Shown: positions 35,433 to 48,559, counted from the first letter of the stretch. The stretch: 64,000 bases of DNA from Bagarius yarrelli (GCA_005784505.1 VCAZ01000003.1:3050510-3114509), one strand, 5' to 3'. Numbers and translations: made by a program. The notes: generated from the sequence alone by a model not told the origin.

Positions 35433-37094
35433 TCTCTTTCTTTCCCCTTTTTAATTTCTTTCTGTTATATCAAAAAGAAATTAAGAAAGGGGGAATAAGA
35501 AATTAAGATTTGCATTGTCTAAACATTTGCATGTCTGTAAGGTTGTAATCATGTTTTTGGATTAAGTCCTCTATAATGTGATAAAGATATTATAATTTTT
35601 TTTATTATAGCAATCAGAGTATACGTGTCAGTCTACAGAGTATAGATATGTATGAGTGTGTTTTGATAATAAAAATATTTTGTAGTGCTTGGCTTGTGAA
35701 GCAGACACACTCCTCTGCGACTTAACAACTGTAACAACTTTTAGTTATATCTAAATGAACCTACAGCCCTAAAACATGGCTTTGAAAGCAAAATTATGAG
35801 ACTCTGATATAGGGCTGGTATTAGCAAAGAAAAAAGGAACGGATCAGATATCAATCTAAACCACTAAACTACACACAACTGCACACACAACTTCACACAC
35901 ACACACTCAAAAAGATTGATATGTGTGATCTCTTTCTTTCTCTCTGCCCTGCCCTCACTCAGGGTCAGAGTTCTCACTCGCCATATCGGTTCATCTTTAC
36001 TCGCACAGAGGTCACTTTCTGTACTACTCGTGTTTGGCTTAATGACAGAGGTGGTAAATTACTCCAAAACCCTCTGGCCTTCTGGACTCTGGGTTTAAGG
36101 GAAGCTGAAGAAACACAACTGCCACCTGTTACAGTAATTATCAGCTAAACAAAGCCTAAAAGAGCGTGTGTGTGTTTTGGGATTGTGGGGTGTCAAAATT
36201 AGTATCTGGTTTCCTGCTCAGGTTTTGAAGCTTTCTTTGTATCACATGACTTCCAGTCTCATTTTCTCTTTCTTTTAAGAAATGACTGCAGCAATGTTTC
36301 TTATTCTTTTCCAGATTAAAAAAAAACATCCTCTGGTTTTCCTACATGCTTCCATGTTGCCACCAGGGAAATTTTTCAAACATTGGAGTTGGAAAAAGGG
36401 ATTTTTTCAGCGAACAACAAAACATTAAAGGCAGCCACAGTGGCAGATTAAGCAAACTCTGCTCCGCCTCAGCAGTTATCCCGAATGACCTACATTCCAT
36501 TCCTCCCAAACAGTCGCCCGCATTTACAGCCTTTCATTTCTGCTGTGTATGAACATTTCCTCGCAATTGTTTCTGTGGCCTGTGTGTTTAAAAGTTACAG
36601 ATTAATTGATGACATGAAACTCTATTGCAGGAACCACTGACACGGTGATGTAATGTGTAATGTTTAAAAAGCAGAACCCTGAGCAGAGTTTCCGTCCTGA
36701 TGTGAAGCAAATCTTTATAAAGTTTGCAAAGAAAGTATTTAAAAACAACCCAAAAATTGAATTAGGTTTGTTCCATCAAGTTATTTAAGCGGCTGACGGT
36801 TAGACTGGTAACCTAATAACCAACAGTAAATAAAGTGAGGCATGCATAATGCAACAGAAACAGCGATTAGTCACGTGGGTTTAATATTCGCTACCTCAGA
36901 GTTTATTCGGTAATTGCGTTCCTTCATTCGCATTAACTCTTTTCGCAAGTCAAAAAAATTGAAATTTTGCATTTCCATCACTCGTTTCTAATGTGCATTA
37001 ACACAGGGTGATGGAAACATAGCAATTATTGCCATAACGGTGAATCGTAAGCAGTTTATGTCTTATAGCATTTAACCAGCAGTTAACATACATA

Positions 37095-37200
37095 ACCAGT
37101 GGTGGCTAAAGTGGTTTAACGCTCTGATTGGATGATTTAAGTTCAAACTCCAGCACTGGCAATTTGCCACTATTGGGTCCTTAATCCAGGTCCTTAATCC
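37095..37200 (+). mobile_element. SINE A 5' fragment
   Basis: Degenerate head (GTGGTGGCTAAAGTGGTTTA), B-box-like AGTTCAAACTCC and a broken core with TCCTTAATCCAGG duplicated. It stops where another copy begins. Confidence 0.55.
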
Positions 37201-37202
37201 AG

Positions 37203-37357
37203 ATGTTGGACTGCTAACTGGATGATCAGGGTTTGATTCCCAGCACCACTAATTTGACGCTGCTGGGCCCCTGAGCAAGGCCCCTAACCCTCAGTTGTAT
37301 AAATAAAATAAATGTAAGCTGCTCTGGATAAGGGCGTCTGCCAAATGCAGTAAATGT
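37203..37357 (+). mobile_element. SINE family A, nearly complete
   Basis: ATGTTGGACTGCTAACTGGA, B box GGGTTTGATTCC, core GGGCCCCTGAGCAAGGCCCC, tail GGGCGTCTGCCAAATGCAGT. It directly follows another family A fragment. Confidence 0.85.
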
Positions 37358-37471
37358 ATTATTATGGCAGAAACTTGTGCTCTGACTGGATATGTGAGGA
37401 AATTGATTCCAATAATTTGATGTAAGGCAATGACAATGGCTTCTTTTATTAATAGTTTTAACCTTCATTTC

Positions 37472-37663
37472 CATTTACAGCATTTGGCAGGCGCCCTTAT
37501 TCAGAGTGACTTACATTTTTAGTTCATTTATACAACTGAGCAATTGGGGGTTAAGGGCCCTGCTCAGGGAGGCCAGCAGTGGTAAATTGATGGTGCAGCA
37601 AATTGAACCCTGATCCTCCAATTAGTAGTCTTAACACCTTAGCCACTGCGCTACCGCTTCCCC
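37472..37663 (-). mobile_element. SINE family A, reverse orientation
   Basis: Reverse of tail (ACAGCATTTGGCAGGCGCCC), core (TTAAGGGCCCTGCTCAGGGA) and head (AGCCACTGCGCTACCGCTTC). It lies tail-to-tail with the copy at 37203. Confidence 0.85.
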
Positions 37664-38791
37664 TTTAATAATTACAATTAGATTTGATTTTTAGATTTGT
37701 TTTCAAGAGAACCAAATTCAGTCGAAGTTGTGTTATGTATCCAACCTAGTTCCTTTTCTGTTGATTTAAAAAAAACACACACATTTATACAGCTTGTCAC
37801 GTTATTCAAGAATCCGGAAAGTCAGAAAGAATTTCCCATAGTGGAAACTAGTGACCTTTAAAGCGCTGACACTAGAGACTCCTTTCATAAATATTAAATA
37901 AACATCTCCAGACAGTAAGATTTCTTTGTTAAACAAATAGTTTTTTCTAAATGTTTAGAGCATGTACTTTAGACTAATCTTACAAGTCCCTGTGCGTCAG
38001 TTGGTACTATAGACATGGTCTCAGCAGCAGACGTCATGCCCATGAAACCTTGGCTGAACATCTGTTGCATATGGCATGTTTAGGATTTTTTAAAGGCACT
38101 CTAATTGGTTGGATTCTACCAGATTTCTGCACTGTGTTTTATGAGGATGAGCTAACAGCTGGATTTTCCAAATAATGTGAAATTTACAGTAAAGACTCAT
38201 CAACCCTCTTCAATCTATGATCTGTGTTTGCATACTAGTCGGTTGTTGTAGAGACATTGACTGTACATTTTCTCACAACAAAATAAGGTATGATTGGTTG
38301 CTTTACATGTCAGACAGATGCCCTCTGACCAATAGAAGCTGCTTCTGAATCCAGACCTTCTGCCATCAGGCTAAAGGACTAGCTATTTTAGACTACTATA
38401 GGAATGATACTAGTCTAGAACAAGCATGTGAATGCGATTTCATTTCCATTAGCGATACTAGGTAAGTCCCTGTTGCAGGAAATTCATCATCACTTCCTGA
38501 CCAATCCGATTCCAGATTTTACTCTGAATATAACAGAACAGTACGTGACTGTAATGTCTCCAAAGACCAAACCAAAATGTTAATCAGAGCAATTTATCTG
38601 TTAAGTCACTGTAAATGCTCCCAGGGTCACCTGATTAAACTGCCATGATTGCCTGGATTTTTTTTGTTATTCAGAATAATGAGGACATCAAGGATGATGA
38701 CTAATTTGAAGTGAAAAGGTCAGGATTTAACCAGCTTCGCCTTTATTTTTTTCCCTCATAGTCTTTCCCTTTTATGGATGCACGTACACAC

Positions 38792-38809
38792 ATATATATA
38801 TATATATAC
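38792..38809. repeat. (AT)n microsatellite
   Basis: Short TA run. Confidence 0.85.
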
Positions 38810-39850
38810 ACATGCTTCATCATTAATTCACAAGCTGTCGGCTGCACCTCCCTCTCCAGAGTCAGTCTCCATATCTCCCCAGGTTATGCATATTTATATA
38901 CGTGCAGGCTCGGCTTCAGCACATGTCATGGCGGGGAAACTTCTCTTTCTAATGAACGCGGGTTTGTCTTTCTGTTTTCTTTTCCGCCCACACTGCTGGT
39001 GCTAGCATATCTGTTTGAATTAGCGAAGCTCCTGAAAAATTGCAGTGGCAATTTTCTAAACAGCTCTTTAAAAAAAATGACGCTAATTCTTCTTTTTCCT
39101 ACACCGATTATTTTTTTTATTTTAATCTGCTAAGGTATCATTGGAAAACTGGGTTTTCTTTTGTTTCCTAAAGAAAGAAGAATCCTGTATGTATTGTATT
39201 GTTTTAAAAGGTGTTTTTTTACATCTTCAGGCAGACAGCGATCGCATGGAAATTTTCCTGCGTGAATAATTCCAAACAGCCTCCAGACGCATTAATGGAA
39301 ATGAAGACTGTAGGGTTTATTGAAAATGCAGGGATTTATTCAGGAAATATGCTGTACAGAAAGTGGGGAAGTGTACAATCCGCTCTGAATAAAAATGGAA
39401 CTAATACCTTCTTGATTTCCTTCCTTTTTTTTAGTATAAATAGAGAAGTGAGATTCCAGTGGTTTTTTTTCCTGATCATGGCTGTTTCTTTACTGACCCC
39501 CTTCACCTGTTTTTTATTATATCACTTAGTGCACTTAGTTTAATTCTTATTATTGTGTAGTCATGCTTCTTAAAGTGGCATTTAGGAAGCCTAGCCAGGG
39601 CAGTCGTGTATTTAAACAGAATTTATGACACCGGTGAAAATCACAACCCTCCATTATCAAAGTAATTAGATTTTATAGAGATATTAAAGTTTTATAGATA
39701 AAAGTCGATCTATAAATGTAGCAACATGACTCTAATGATGATTTTAGTTCAAATGTTTAAGAATAAAATGCTCCAATATATTTGGGTTGATGTTTTTAAA
39801 ACAGTGTTACTGCCCCACATGCCCCAACTCACACCCCATGCACACAAATA

Positions 39851-39969
39851 GTTTTGTTTTTTTGTCTGCCATTAAATTAAATCATTTGTTATGAGTGACA
39901 GCTATGAGTGACAGTTTGTTATGAGTGGCATAACAAATGAGCTAATTAAATTACAGACAGAAAACAAAC
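39851..39969. repeat. imperfect palindrome (about 45-bp arms)
   Basis: The left arm (39851-39899: TTTGTCTGCCATTAAATTAA then ATCATTTGTTATGAGTGAC) is the near reverse complement of the right arm (39925-39969: GCATAACAAATGAGCTAATT then AAATTACAGACAGAAAACAA). A short direct repeat of TATGAGTGACAG lies at the junction. It may be a small foldback element. Confidence 0.75.
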
Positions 39970-42709
39970 AAATTACCAAACTTCATGGCAGATCAGCATA
40001 AAAATTTTAAACAAACTTTAAACAAGTCATCAGTTTGCATGCAAATTGGTAAAAGCCCTGTGACTGTCGATTTTATAGATAGTAATAAAGGTAAGGAAAT
40101 AAAGCCATACTGCAGATCTGAATAATCTGTGTTATATATCTAAACTGCAATATTAATGTCTTGGCAAATTTTCCCAACCGTTGAACTATTTAACACAATT
40201 GTTTCTTTAGTGCCCATCATTAGCGTTCTGGGCACCACCAGATGTCCAATGCCCCCTGATGTTGTCTAAACGCCCATTGGGCAGACTCTACTGCCCCAGT
40301 TAAAAACTAGTATTGTAGAAAGTCTAAAAACCTTTGTATGATAGTACAAGGCCTTATAAATGATGTAAAATTAAGAGGGTTTTTAAGCTTAGTCATCATA
40401 TTAACCCTGTTTAATTAAATAAATTACATTATGTTTAAGTTTTACTCTACCAGTTAAGAGAGAAATGGGAAATATTAAATATTATAATACTAGTTTGCTG
40501 TTTTGAAATATGAGCATTTTATAGGATGATTCTTTAACAAAACCCAAGTCTGAAAGAAATAGAATGGGATTGCCGCCGCATTCGAGATTAATAAATGGAC
40601 AGTTATAGGTCTATCTGGCAACCCTGTCATCAGCATGTTTAACGCACTGCCAAAAAAAAAGCTGGTTAAAAACAAGATTGAAAACTAAATAATATCAGTG
40701 TTGCGTTTTCACACTGGAGTCGACTAAAGGAATGAAAGGGTCTGAAGATGATGTCATGATTACAGTTTTTCTATTGGACAGGTAGGACTAGGGTGTGATT
40801 GTATTTTGGTGTGTTTTGATAGTAATTTATAGCTTATGTAGTTTGTGAATTAGCTCAAATATAGCAGCAGTATGTTTTATTTTTATGTCTGCTATTTTAA
40901 TACTGTTACTAACTGTATTATAACATTTCTCACCGGTAAATGACACATGATGTATTGTAGTAATGTTGTCTCTGGTTGTCTAGTCTGTGTATGTTCATGG
41001 GTCCAGGAGACGTAAGTTTGGACAAATCGGGTGAGACGAATGTCCCACTACATCTTTAAGCACTGCCGTCAGAGCAACTGTTGTATCTAATTAATCAATA
41101 AATCAGATTTTTGGAATCACAGAATATCTTGCTAATAGACTGTTGCCAACTAGTTAGTGTTTAAACATTACAGCTGTGCCTATTACGATAGTGCTGCCAA
41201 TAAAATAAGTATTTTCTCATAAACTCTTATGAGAAACCAAATGAGAATTAAAATCTCTGCCAAACAGCACAAAGAATAGTGTAAACCATCAGGCAGGCAG
41301 GTTACTAAATAACGCTAAGATTAAAAGAAGAGATTTTAATAAAGTTAAGAACATACAAGGATGCCAACCTTTATTTTTTCACACATGCCAATCACATGGA
41401 TTAGCTTTTTATGATGACCAAAATGTGCATGAATAGTAAAGGTTTTCTATGTTAATTACTATTTTATTCTACACAATAGTTCTCAGTCCAAAAATATACA
41501 CACAAAACCAGTCTGTCAACGATGTCCATTTTAGCATGTCTGACATTAGCTCACAGCACTCTTTCATATGATGTTTACGAGGTCTCAGGGGACATCAGGA
41601 GAAATTCTAAATACACAACCATGAATGAAAAAGGATTTTTATTTCCTGTAAGGTTTGCATTAAAGATATTAACAATAACCAGGCTTGTGACATTAGCCAA
41701 ACAAAAAAATTAGCAAAAATATAAAGGCCAGCTTTCAGGGGCAGCGAGTGCTTTTGTTTTACACGAATGTATTGAAGATCACACCAAGATAAGCAGGAAG
41801 AAATCCTGTAAATGGGCTCTTCGTTGTTGCAGGGCAATCGCCATCATTTCAGATAGGGCTACTTTAGACCTTGTGAAATTACTTAGTGCCATTGTTTCAG
41901 CCTTCTATTTCTCTCAAGAGACATCACTTCACTTAAACGCACTGATGGAAAAGCCTACACCAGACCCTCTTTCCCTTTCTGTGTCTTTCTTACACACACA
42001 CACACACACACACACTTCCGATGCTATTTGTAAAACAAGTGTAATTACCCATAGCGATTGGTCATAAACGAATCTGTCTCTTTGTTCCTGAAACATTACA
42101 TTGCTGGCAATTCCTAAATTGAAACGCTCTCTCCAATCACATCGACGTATGTCCCTGGATTGGATTGTCATTTCTTTAAAGTCTGAGCTATATCTCCATT
42201 GCTGTGTTATCACTCAGGATTTATAGGGTCATGCTTTTACCTCTCCGAGTGCATTTTCAATCTCTAAAAGGGAGAACATCTGCCAAGCAACTGAAAACAG
42301 GCCTTTTAACAGAAAGCACAATAGATGTAGATGAGATGGTCCAGATGAGTCGTCGTAATAAACGAACACTGGCTGCTGACTGCTGACTCAAGCCTTCAGA
42401 TTTCCCTCATGCAGAAAAAACAAAGGTCGGTGACCCGGGTAGAACGACACCACATGGGGAAAAAGTAACAGAAAATCACAGGAGGTCGGGCACCTCTGTA
42501 AATCATTAAACACAAGCCACAACTATTTTTTTTATTTAAAAAACTATGAATTCTTTCATTTTCCTTTAATTTCCTGCTATTTTTACCTTCATACTTTTCC
42601 TTTATTAAAGAAAACATTATTCTGTGGACTCGAAGAAGCTTTTTGAATTGTATCATTCGTTTTTACAAAGATTTAAGCACTTTCTATCATTATATTTATT
42701 ACTATCCTA

Positions 42710-42805
42710 TACATATATATATATATATATATATATTTATATGTATGTAAAAAAAAAAATAAATATATATATATCTTATATAATATATATATTTTTTTTT
42801 TTTTT
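42710..42805. repeat. AT microsatellites with poly(A)/poly(T)
   Basis: Two TA runs separated by an A run, followed by a T run. Confidence 0.9.
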
Positions 42806-43220
42806 ACCACCCCCCGCACCTTTTCCTCGCTTTTTTGTCTACCCTTTTTCCTTTTCTTTCCGCCGCCCATATGCAGCCTCCACCACTATCCTTTCCCACC
42901 CCTACCCCTCACTGCTCAATCCCACATGCTTTTGTTACGTCGCGTCCACACCCCCCGCCTCCCGGCCCGCCCCCCCTTTTTGTCTTAACGAAACCCGTAC
43001 CCTGCGCTACCGACGACTTTTGTTGACTGATTGAATCACTAGCCTGGCCTTGTACGTTGTTCACACGCCTCACGCTCTCTCTAAGACTGCTTTGCTACCC
43101 ACTCACGCGAACCGTTGTTTTACCACGCCCACCACCCCCCACTTGGATGTCTTGCCCCACCCTTTCTTTTTCTTGCCATTTACCTCCAACCTTACAATAA
43201 ACATAATTGGTTTTCCCCCC
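42806..43220. other. pyrimidine-rich low-complexity region
   Basis: C-rich stretches (for example CACCCCCCGCCTCCCGGCCC) alternate with TTTTC runs, quite unlike the flanks. No gene is recognised. The composition may reflect a real polypyrimidine region or poor sequence quality next to the AT tract. Confidence 0.5.
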
Positions 43221-45508
43221 ACTATCAGGGTGTGTAAGGTTGGAGTGGAACTACATGAGAAACTCACACCTGTAGGAGGGGATTTGGATCTCGTCCCCTG
43301 CCTGCACAATAGAAAGCCTACAGAGACACTATTGCTAGCTTATCGGTATGTACCTTGTAGAGGTTTTTTTGATAGGACATGCAGAGTGCGGTAGGCAGGT
43401 CGTGGGGATTGGAGGTATAACATCCAGAATGCCAACATAAAGCTCATACTTTCGGTGCTTTTTCTTTTAAAGATAAAGACTTATCGTGGACTGTAGTGGT
43501 TTACATATAGCTTGCTAATTATGGATTTTCACACTATGTGATAAAGATACAGTCTGAATCGACTGCAGTCACAACTCTTGTTTGCCCATACAATTACACA
43601 ACATGCAATACGTGTCTACATCAAGGAATTAATTTACCTCCGTCCCCGGGTGTCTGATTTACAACCAAGACGAAGGCTCTGTCGCTGAAGTTGGTTTGTT
43701 GTTTGGAAAAAACCCCGCCCGGGTTGTTCATCCTATGCTTTCTGAATATGAATCACTTTCGACAGATATTTGTTATTAGCAATACAATCATTGATCAGTT
43801 TCTTACTAGTTTCTCATGTTTACCAGGAAAAATAGCTCCTGCTAACATATAAATAGGACCGTAAAAAATAAGATAACGTAAACTCCCCCGAAGTCAGGAT
43901 CAGACACTCACATCGATGGTAATAATAGTCATTAATAGAAGTTGGGAACATTTCAATCTGTCACTACGAATGCCTCTCACAATAGAGTGCCTCAATTGGC
44001 AGGCATGGAACCAACGTTTGGGTTGGGTTAAAACGCTACAAAAAAAAAAAAAAAGAAAAAAAACAGGGTGGAATTACCACCCCATTGCTGATCATGAGAA
44101 CAACACCTCAAAACCAACAATGATGCCTGTTTTTTAAAGAACGTGGTGCGTTTACAGTTTCCATTTCTTTAGTGAATTTCTTTAAAAACACGCACAAACA
44201 TAGGAATAGTACATAGCAACCTACTGCTCCCACTGGGCTTTATGGACAGCAATAATTATTACCAGGAACTAAATGTAAAAATATTTTTAAAAACTTCCAA
44301 AAAACTCCTAAACAGGCGGCGATTAAGTCTTGGTAACCTTTTGTACGAAGTTAACACTTTTTAACAATATTGTTTTTTCAAGCAGTTTCAGATAAATCAA
44401 TAATGAATACATTGTACCTTACTGAACAATTCAGTTTAATTAATATCGTTAAATTAAGATCCCACACCAACCACGAGGCGACAAGGGCCCGGGAACAAAA
44501 CTCAATCAGTGCAAAAAAATCTTGGGAGAAACATGTTGTGAGGTCCCGCCCTCCAACAACCACGGTTCTTCCATGCTGCATAAAGTTCCGTTGGTTCCTT
44601 GGTTTGGTTTTCCTCAGACAAGGTCCTGCCTGGGAATCTGCCTCTGGGGCTATTATTGTTTCTGTGCTTGATCCACCACTGGGCTTGATACCGACTGACT
44701 CTGGTGGCGACGGTGACTCAGAATGAAGATCAGACTTATTTTTTCTTTTCATTGTGGCTGGATTTTCCATTTCGGTTCCGATTTATGGATACACCTTTAA
44801 CATATATTTGTGTGTTATGTGTGCGATTAAAGGATGGGTCTTTAAACAAGTAAACGGACATTTGTCCCCCCCCGACCGTGTTAGTTAGGTAAAGTGTTCA
44901 TGTTGCATAAATACGAAAGGATCTGCCCGCTCACGGATTTTGTTCATTTAGTATGATCAATTGTTTTTTCCTACTTTAATAACCTTTGGAAAATAAAAGA
45001 ACTACAGATGACAGTCAGATCCGGTTTCTATAGAATTCTACATAATAACCCTTAAATAACACTTAATCGGTCTAAGATGTATGCTTTCTCATTGACATAA
45101 CAAAATTCAAACCAATGCTCTAATTTTGCTACCTGCAGCCAAAAAGTGTTCGCTTATCGATCGGGGTGCATAAATAGTGAATTCAGTGTTGGTGGCTTAA
45201 GCATATAAAGACGACTCTATTTTCTATTTCACTGAGCAGTCAACCATTTGTCTTTCTCTGAGTCTTTGTATTTATGCTTTAAATAATAAACCTCTTCGGG
45301 AGGGGGTGAGATTTAAATCATCAAGTTTTGACATTCAGGACAAAAACTCTGAATGCTACTGACATTACACTCAACAAGACTGCCCATTTTCAGAAGGCAA
45401 ATTTCATCAGTGCAATAAACATTTGGGTTATTTTAAAACTGGTATTTGATGTAATAATAAAAAGAATAATCATCTAATTACTTTAATAATCATATGAGGT
45501 AATGTTCG
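43221..45508. other. no supported gene
   Basis: Mixed composition with an A run at 44040-44064 and one doubtful minus-strand frame (44378-44770). No transposon ends were recognised. Confidence 0.45.
44378..44770 (-). CDS. unassigned open frame (130 codons), doubtful
   Basis: I do not recognise this frame. Its first 60-70 residues are charged and Ser/Pro/Glu-rich (begins MENPATMKRKNKSDLHSESP), which looks more protein-like than most frames here. The C-terminal half is hydrophobic and looks random. It could be an exon of a degraded transposon, or chance. No splice partner, domain or neighbour supports it. Confidence 0.12.
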   Translation of the reverse strand: MENPATMKRKNKSDLHSESPSPPESVGIKPSGGSSTETIIAPEADSQAGPCLRKTKPRNQRNFMQHGRTVVVGGRDLTTCFSQDFFALIEFCSRALVASWLVWDLNLTILIKLNCSVRYNVFIIDLSETA

Positions 45509-45660
45509 TGGATAAGGTGTGGACTCTATTAAAAGACATGGTTCGTCCCGAATCACCACTGCCATGTGGCCCCTATCAGACCCTTACCCCCAATTGCTCA
45601 GATATATAAAAGAGAAAAATGTAAGTTGCTCTGGATCAGAAGTCGCTAAATGTAACATAA
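45509..45660 (+). mobile_element. SINE A-like, degraded
   Basis: GGATAAGGTGTGGACTCTAT, a TGGCCCCTATCAGACCCTTA core remnant, then AATGTAAGTTGCTCTGGATC and GTCGCTAAATGTAAC. It forms the left part of a repeated local unit. Confidence 0.6.
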
Positions 45661-46212
45661 TTATTATTTTTGTTAATTTAATTACACACTGCGGCCCCTA
45701 CGCACGGCCCTAACTGCGCATTTTGCTATTAAAAAGAGATAATGTAAGTGGCTGTGGATAAAGTAATGTAATATACATGGACTTAGTTGTGGACCTGTGG
45801 TTAACTTATTTTTTCTGCAAAACTAAGTACAAACTTAGATAAACAATTGTGGGAAAATTGTTTTAACTCTACTACTACTATAATAAGATAGATCATAGAT
45901 AAAACATAAGATCTTTATCTCAGCTAAAGTAATTGTTAATTAGTACTTGTATTTAAGTAATTTTGAAATGACTGATCCTATCAGACTGTGTGATTAGTTT
46001 TTGGGACTGTAACTTTCATCTTACTTTGTGTCTCTGTTCTTCTTTAAAATCTCATGTGACACAGGTAACAAATTGGGTTTTTTGTGACATCACGTGAATT
46101 TTTCATAAACCCATAAATAAGCAACAAATCATAGCTGGACGTAGGAAACAATATACGTGTGTTAAGCGTCAGCATGTGCCGCTCATGACGCATGGAAGTC
46201 GGACCCAAAATA
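45597..46212 (+). repeat. local repeat unit, copy 1 (tandem with copy 2)
   Basis: It runs from CTCAGATATATAAAAGAG through SINE-tail-like pieces, AACAATTGTGGGAAAATTGT, TGACTGATCCTATCAGACTG, TTTGTGTCTCTGTTCTTCTT and AAATCATAGCTGGACGTAGG to GAAGTCGGACCCAAAATA. Copy 2 starts again at CTCAGATATATA (46215), giving a period of about 618 bp. It has more small differences than copies 2 and 3 have from each other. Confidence 0.88.
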
Positions 46213-46910
46213 TGCTCAGATATATATAAAAGAGAAAAATGTAAGTTGCTCTGGATAAGAAAGTCGCTAAATGTAACAATAATTATTATTTTTGTTATTT
46301 AATTACACACTGCGGGGCCCCTACGCAAGCCCCTTAACTGGCTCACAGTTTGATAATAAAAATGAGATAACTGTAAGTGGCTTTGGATAAAGTAATGTAA
46401 TATCAGTGGACTTAAGTTGTGGACCTGTGGTTAACTTATTTTTCTGCAAAACTAAGTACAAACTTAGTAAACAATTGTGGGAAAATTGTTTCAACTACTA
46501 CTACTAATAATAATATAAGAACATAAGATAAAACATAAGACCTTTATCTCAGCTAAAGTAGATGTTAATTATTACTTTATTTAAGATAAGTTTGAAATGA
46601 CTGATCCTATCAGACTGATGTGATTAGTTTGGTATCTGTAACTTTATCTTACTTTGTGTCTCTGTTCTTCTTTAAAATCTCATGTGACACAGTGTAACAA
46701 ATGGGTTTTTTTGGGAATCACGTGAATTTTTCTAATAAAATGCTAATAAAATAAGCAACAAATCATAGCCGGACGTAGGAAAAAATATAAGTGTGTTAAG
46801 CGTCAGCATGTGCGCTCAGGACGCATTTGGAAGTCGGACACCAAAATATGGAATACTTTTCTTTCTTTCTTATTTTTACATTTCTTTCTTTCTTTCTTTC
46901 TTTCTTTGTG
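46213..46910 (+). repeat. local repeat unit, copy 2 with trailing (CTTT)n
   Basis: Same unit as copy 1, ending GAAGTCGGACACCAAAATAT then GGAATACTTTTCTTTC and a CTTT microsatellite. The part from about 46480 is nearly identical to 49797-50195 in nrp1 intron 1. Confidence 0.9.
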
Positions 46911-47222
46911 TATATCACAGCGGGCACAACCATGCTGCTATTTTAATGACATTAATAGAGAAAGTTTTATCCACTTAACTTAATAGAGAGTAAGTTTTAA
47001 CCAGTATATAAATTCAATGCATTTAAAGGTTAGATAGGCATACTTTTTAACCAAAACCATAAACTTTTAGAACAGCCATTTTTTTTTTTACAGATGATCA
47101 GTGCACCATGTGAACATATCACCTTTAGTACATCCTTACTTTTAATAAAAAATTCCTGCAGAACCAACTTTCCTGTGAATCCAGACATCCTCCATATAAA
47201 CTTTATATATATATAGATATAT

Positions 47223-47275
<53 letters not shown>

Positions 47276-48249
47276 ATATATATAATATTTGTGGAATGAT
47301 GTGACACCGAGTGTCCGAACCCATCGATTCTGTTTTAAATAGTAGGCTGAGTAAACAGATTACGCCACCTGTGGTAATTATGATTATGGTCACCTGTGGT
47401 GGTGCAGACTACTCGTTTGGCACACTGTGAAGCAGGATTAGAACATAGCCTGTGTCTTGTAGTTCTGTGCCTATAATAATATGTGTTTACGTGTGGGAGT
47501 CAGTAACAGAGACATGAGGCGCTTATAAACACCGACACCGAGTCGGACAGGGATCTGCTGCATGTGGTGTTTATGGGCTGTTGGACAGGATGGAAACGCT
47601 TCCATGGGATTTGGCTATTACGATCACAGGAGCAAACTTTTAAGGATATAACAAAGGCAAGTGGATATTGATATATAGCCTGGTGGATAATACTGGGGAG
47701 TTAAAAAGGACACCGGTTTGCTTTAAGCGACTTGCCTCTGGATGAACGCTCGGTCGTGTGGACGGGCTGCTTCCTATTAGTGGTTAGTGCCCTAGATCTT
47801 ATAGTGCGCTTCCTTTCAGCAGGTTACGACAACTAAAACGACATAACGAGTCGGGATGTGCGTGGATGTCTATTGTCGCTTTTTTTTACACGGTTGTTAT
47901 TTTAAGCGCATCTTTCCAGAGGAGTAGGTGAAATGGGGTGTTTTGCGCTTATCCACGTATATCACCGTGCGTAAATGCCAAATAGATCAATGGAAACGCG
48001 CACGACACAAAAACACGACGACTTTAGTTCACATAGCCTACCTTTGTGAAGTTAAGATGGAAAAAAAATTAGTTGATATTGACTTATTTTTTTCATATCA
48101 AATATTTAAACATGTACCTGTTTTTAACCGGAAACCACTGATCAGAGCTGACACACCTAACAGTGTATAATTCTTAGCCTAACTTGGTTGAAATCGTACA
48201 CAAATATCGTTTCTATTCTTTGAGTACACCATATGATGGGAAGCGAAGA
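46911..48249. other. upstream flank of nrp1, no gene seen
   Basis: Beyond the AT tract at 47203, the part 47500-47950 has scattered CpG and no recognisable repeat. It may be distal promoter. Confidence 0.45.
47203..47290. repeat. (AT)n microsatellite
   Basis: About 40 AT units with AGAT and ACAT interruptions, about 1.8 kb upstream of nrp1 exon 1. Confidence 0.95.
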
Positions 48250-48285
48250 CGTTCACAGGCTTATATAGTCCGTGTACACACAGAA

Positions 48286-48297
48286 AGAGAGAGAGAG

Positions 48298-48328
<31 letters not shown>
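48286..48328. repeat. (GA)n microsatellite
   Basis: Interrupted GA run in the putative nrp1 promoter. GAGA tracts can be promoter-proximal elements, but no function is shown here. Confidence 0.9.
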
Positions 48329-48523
48329 TGGGAGGGGGGTCTATAAGGGTGGGCTTTGCATATTTCTAATGAAACCAATGAGAATGCCCAGATCCGAACA
48401 GCCTGGCGAGGGCAGAAGAAAAGCGACTGCAGTTTAGGAGGGGTGTGAGCGTGTGTATATGTGTGTGTGTGTGAGTGTCTTGTGTGCATATGTGTGTGTA
48501 TCTCTCGGCTTTAAGACGCTGTC

Positions 48524-48559
48524 ATGGTAGTGCAGTGTGCCAGATGTGTGTGTCACTAG
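48524..48559 (+). other. upstream ORF 1 in the possible nrp1 leader (11 codons)
   Basis: An ATG with G at -3 and G at +4 opens an 11-codon frame ending at TAG (48557-48559). It matters only if transcription starts upstream of 48524, which is not known. It could be chance. Confidence 0.2.

Larger units (their letters stand above)
34001..37094. other. no gene seen apart from listed repeats
   Basis: Unique sequence with GT and ATT microsatellites and one tRNA-like SINE head. 36350-36730 is balanced in composition and repeat-free. Confidence 0.5.
37664..42709. other. no gene seen apart from a palindrome and microsatellites
   Basis: Unique A/T-rich sequence with a CA run at about 41994-42015. 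Open frames at 38774-39133 and 39211-39543 show no recognisable domain. Confidence 0.5.
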
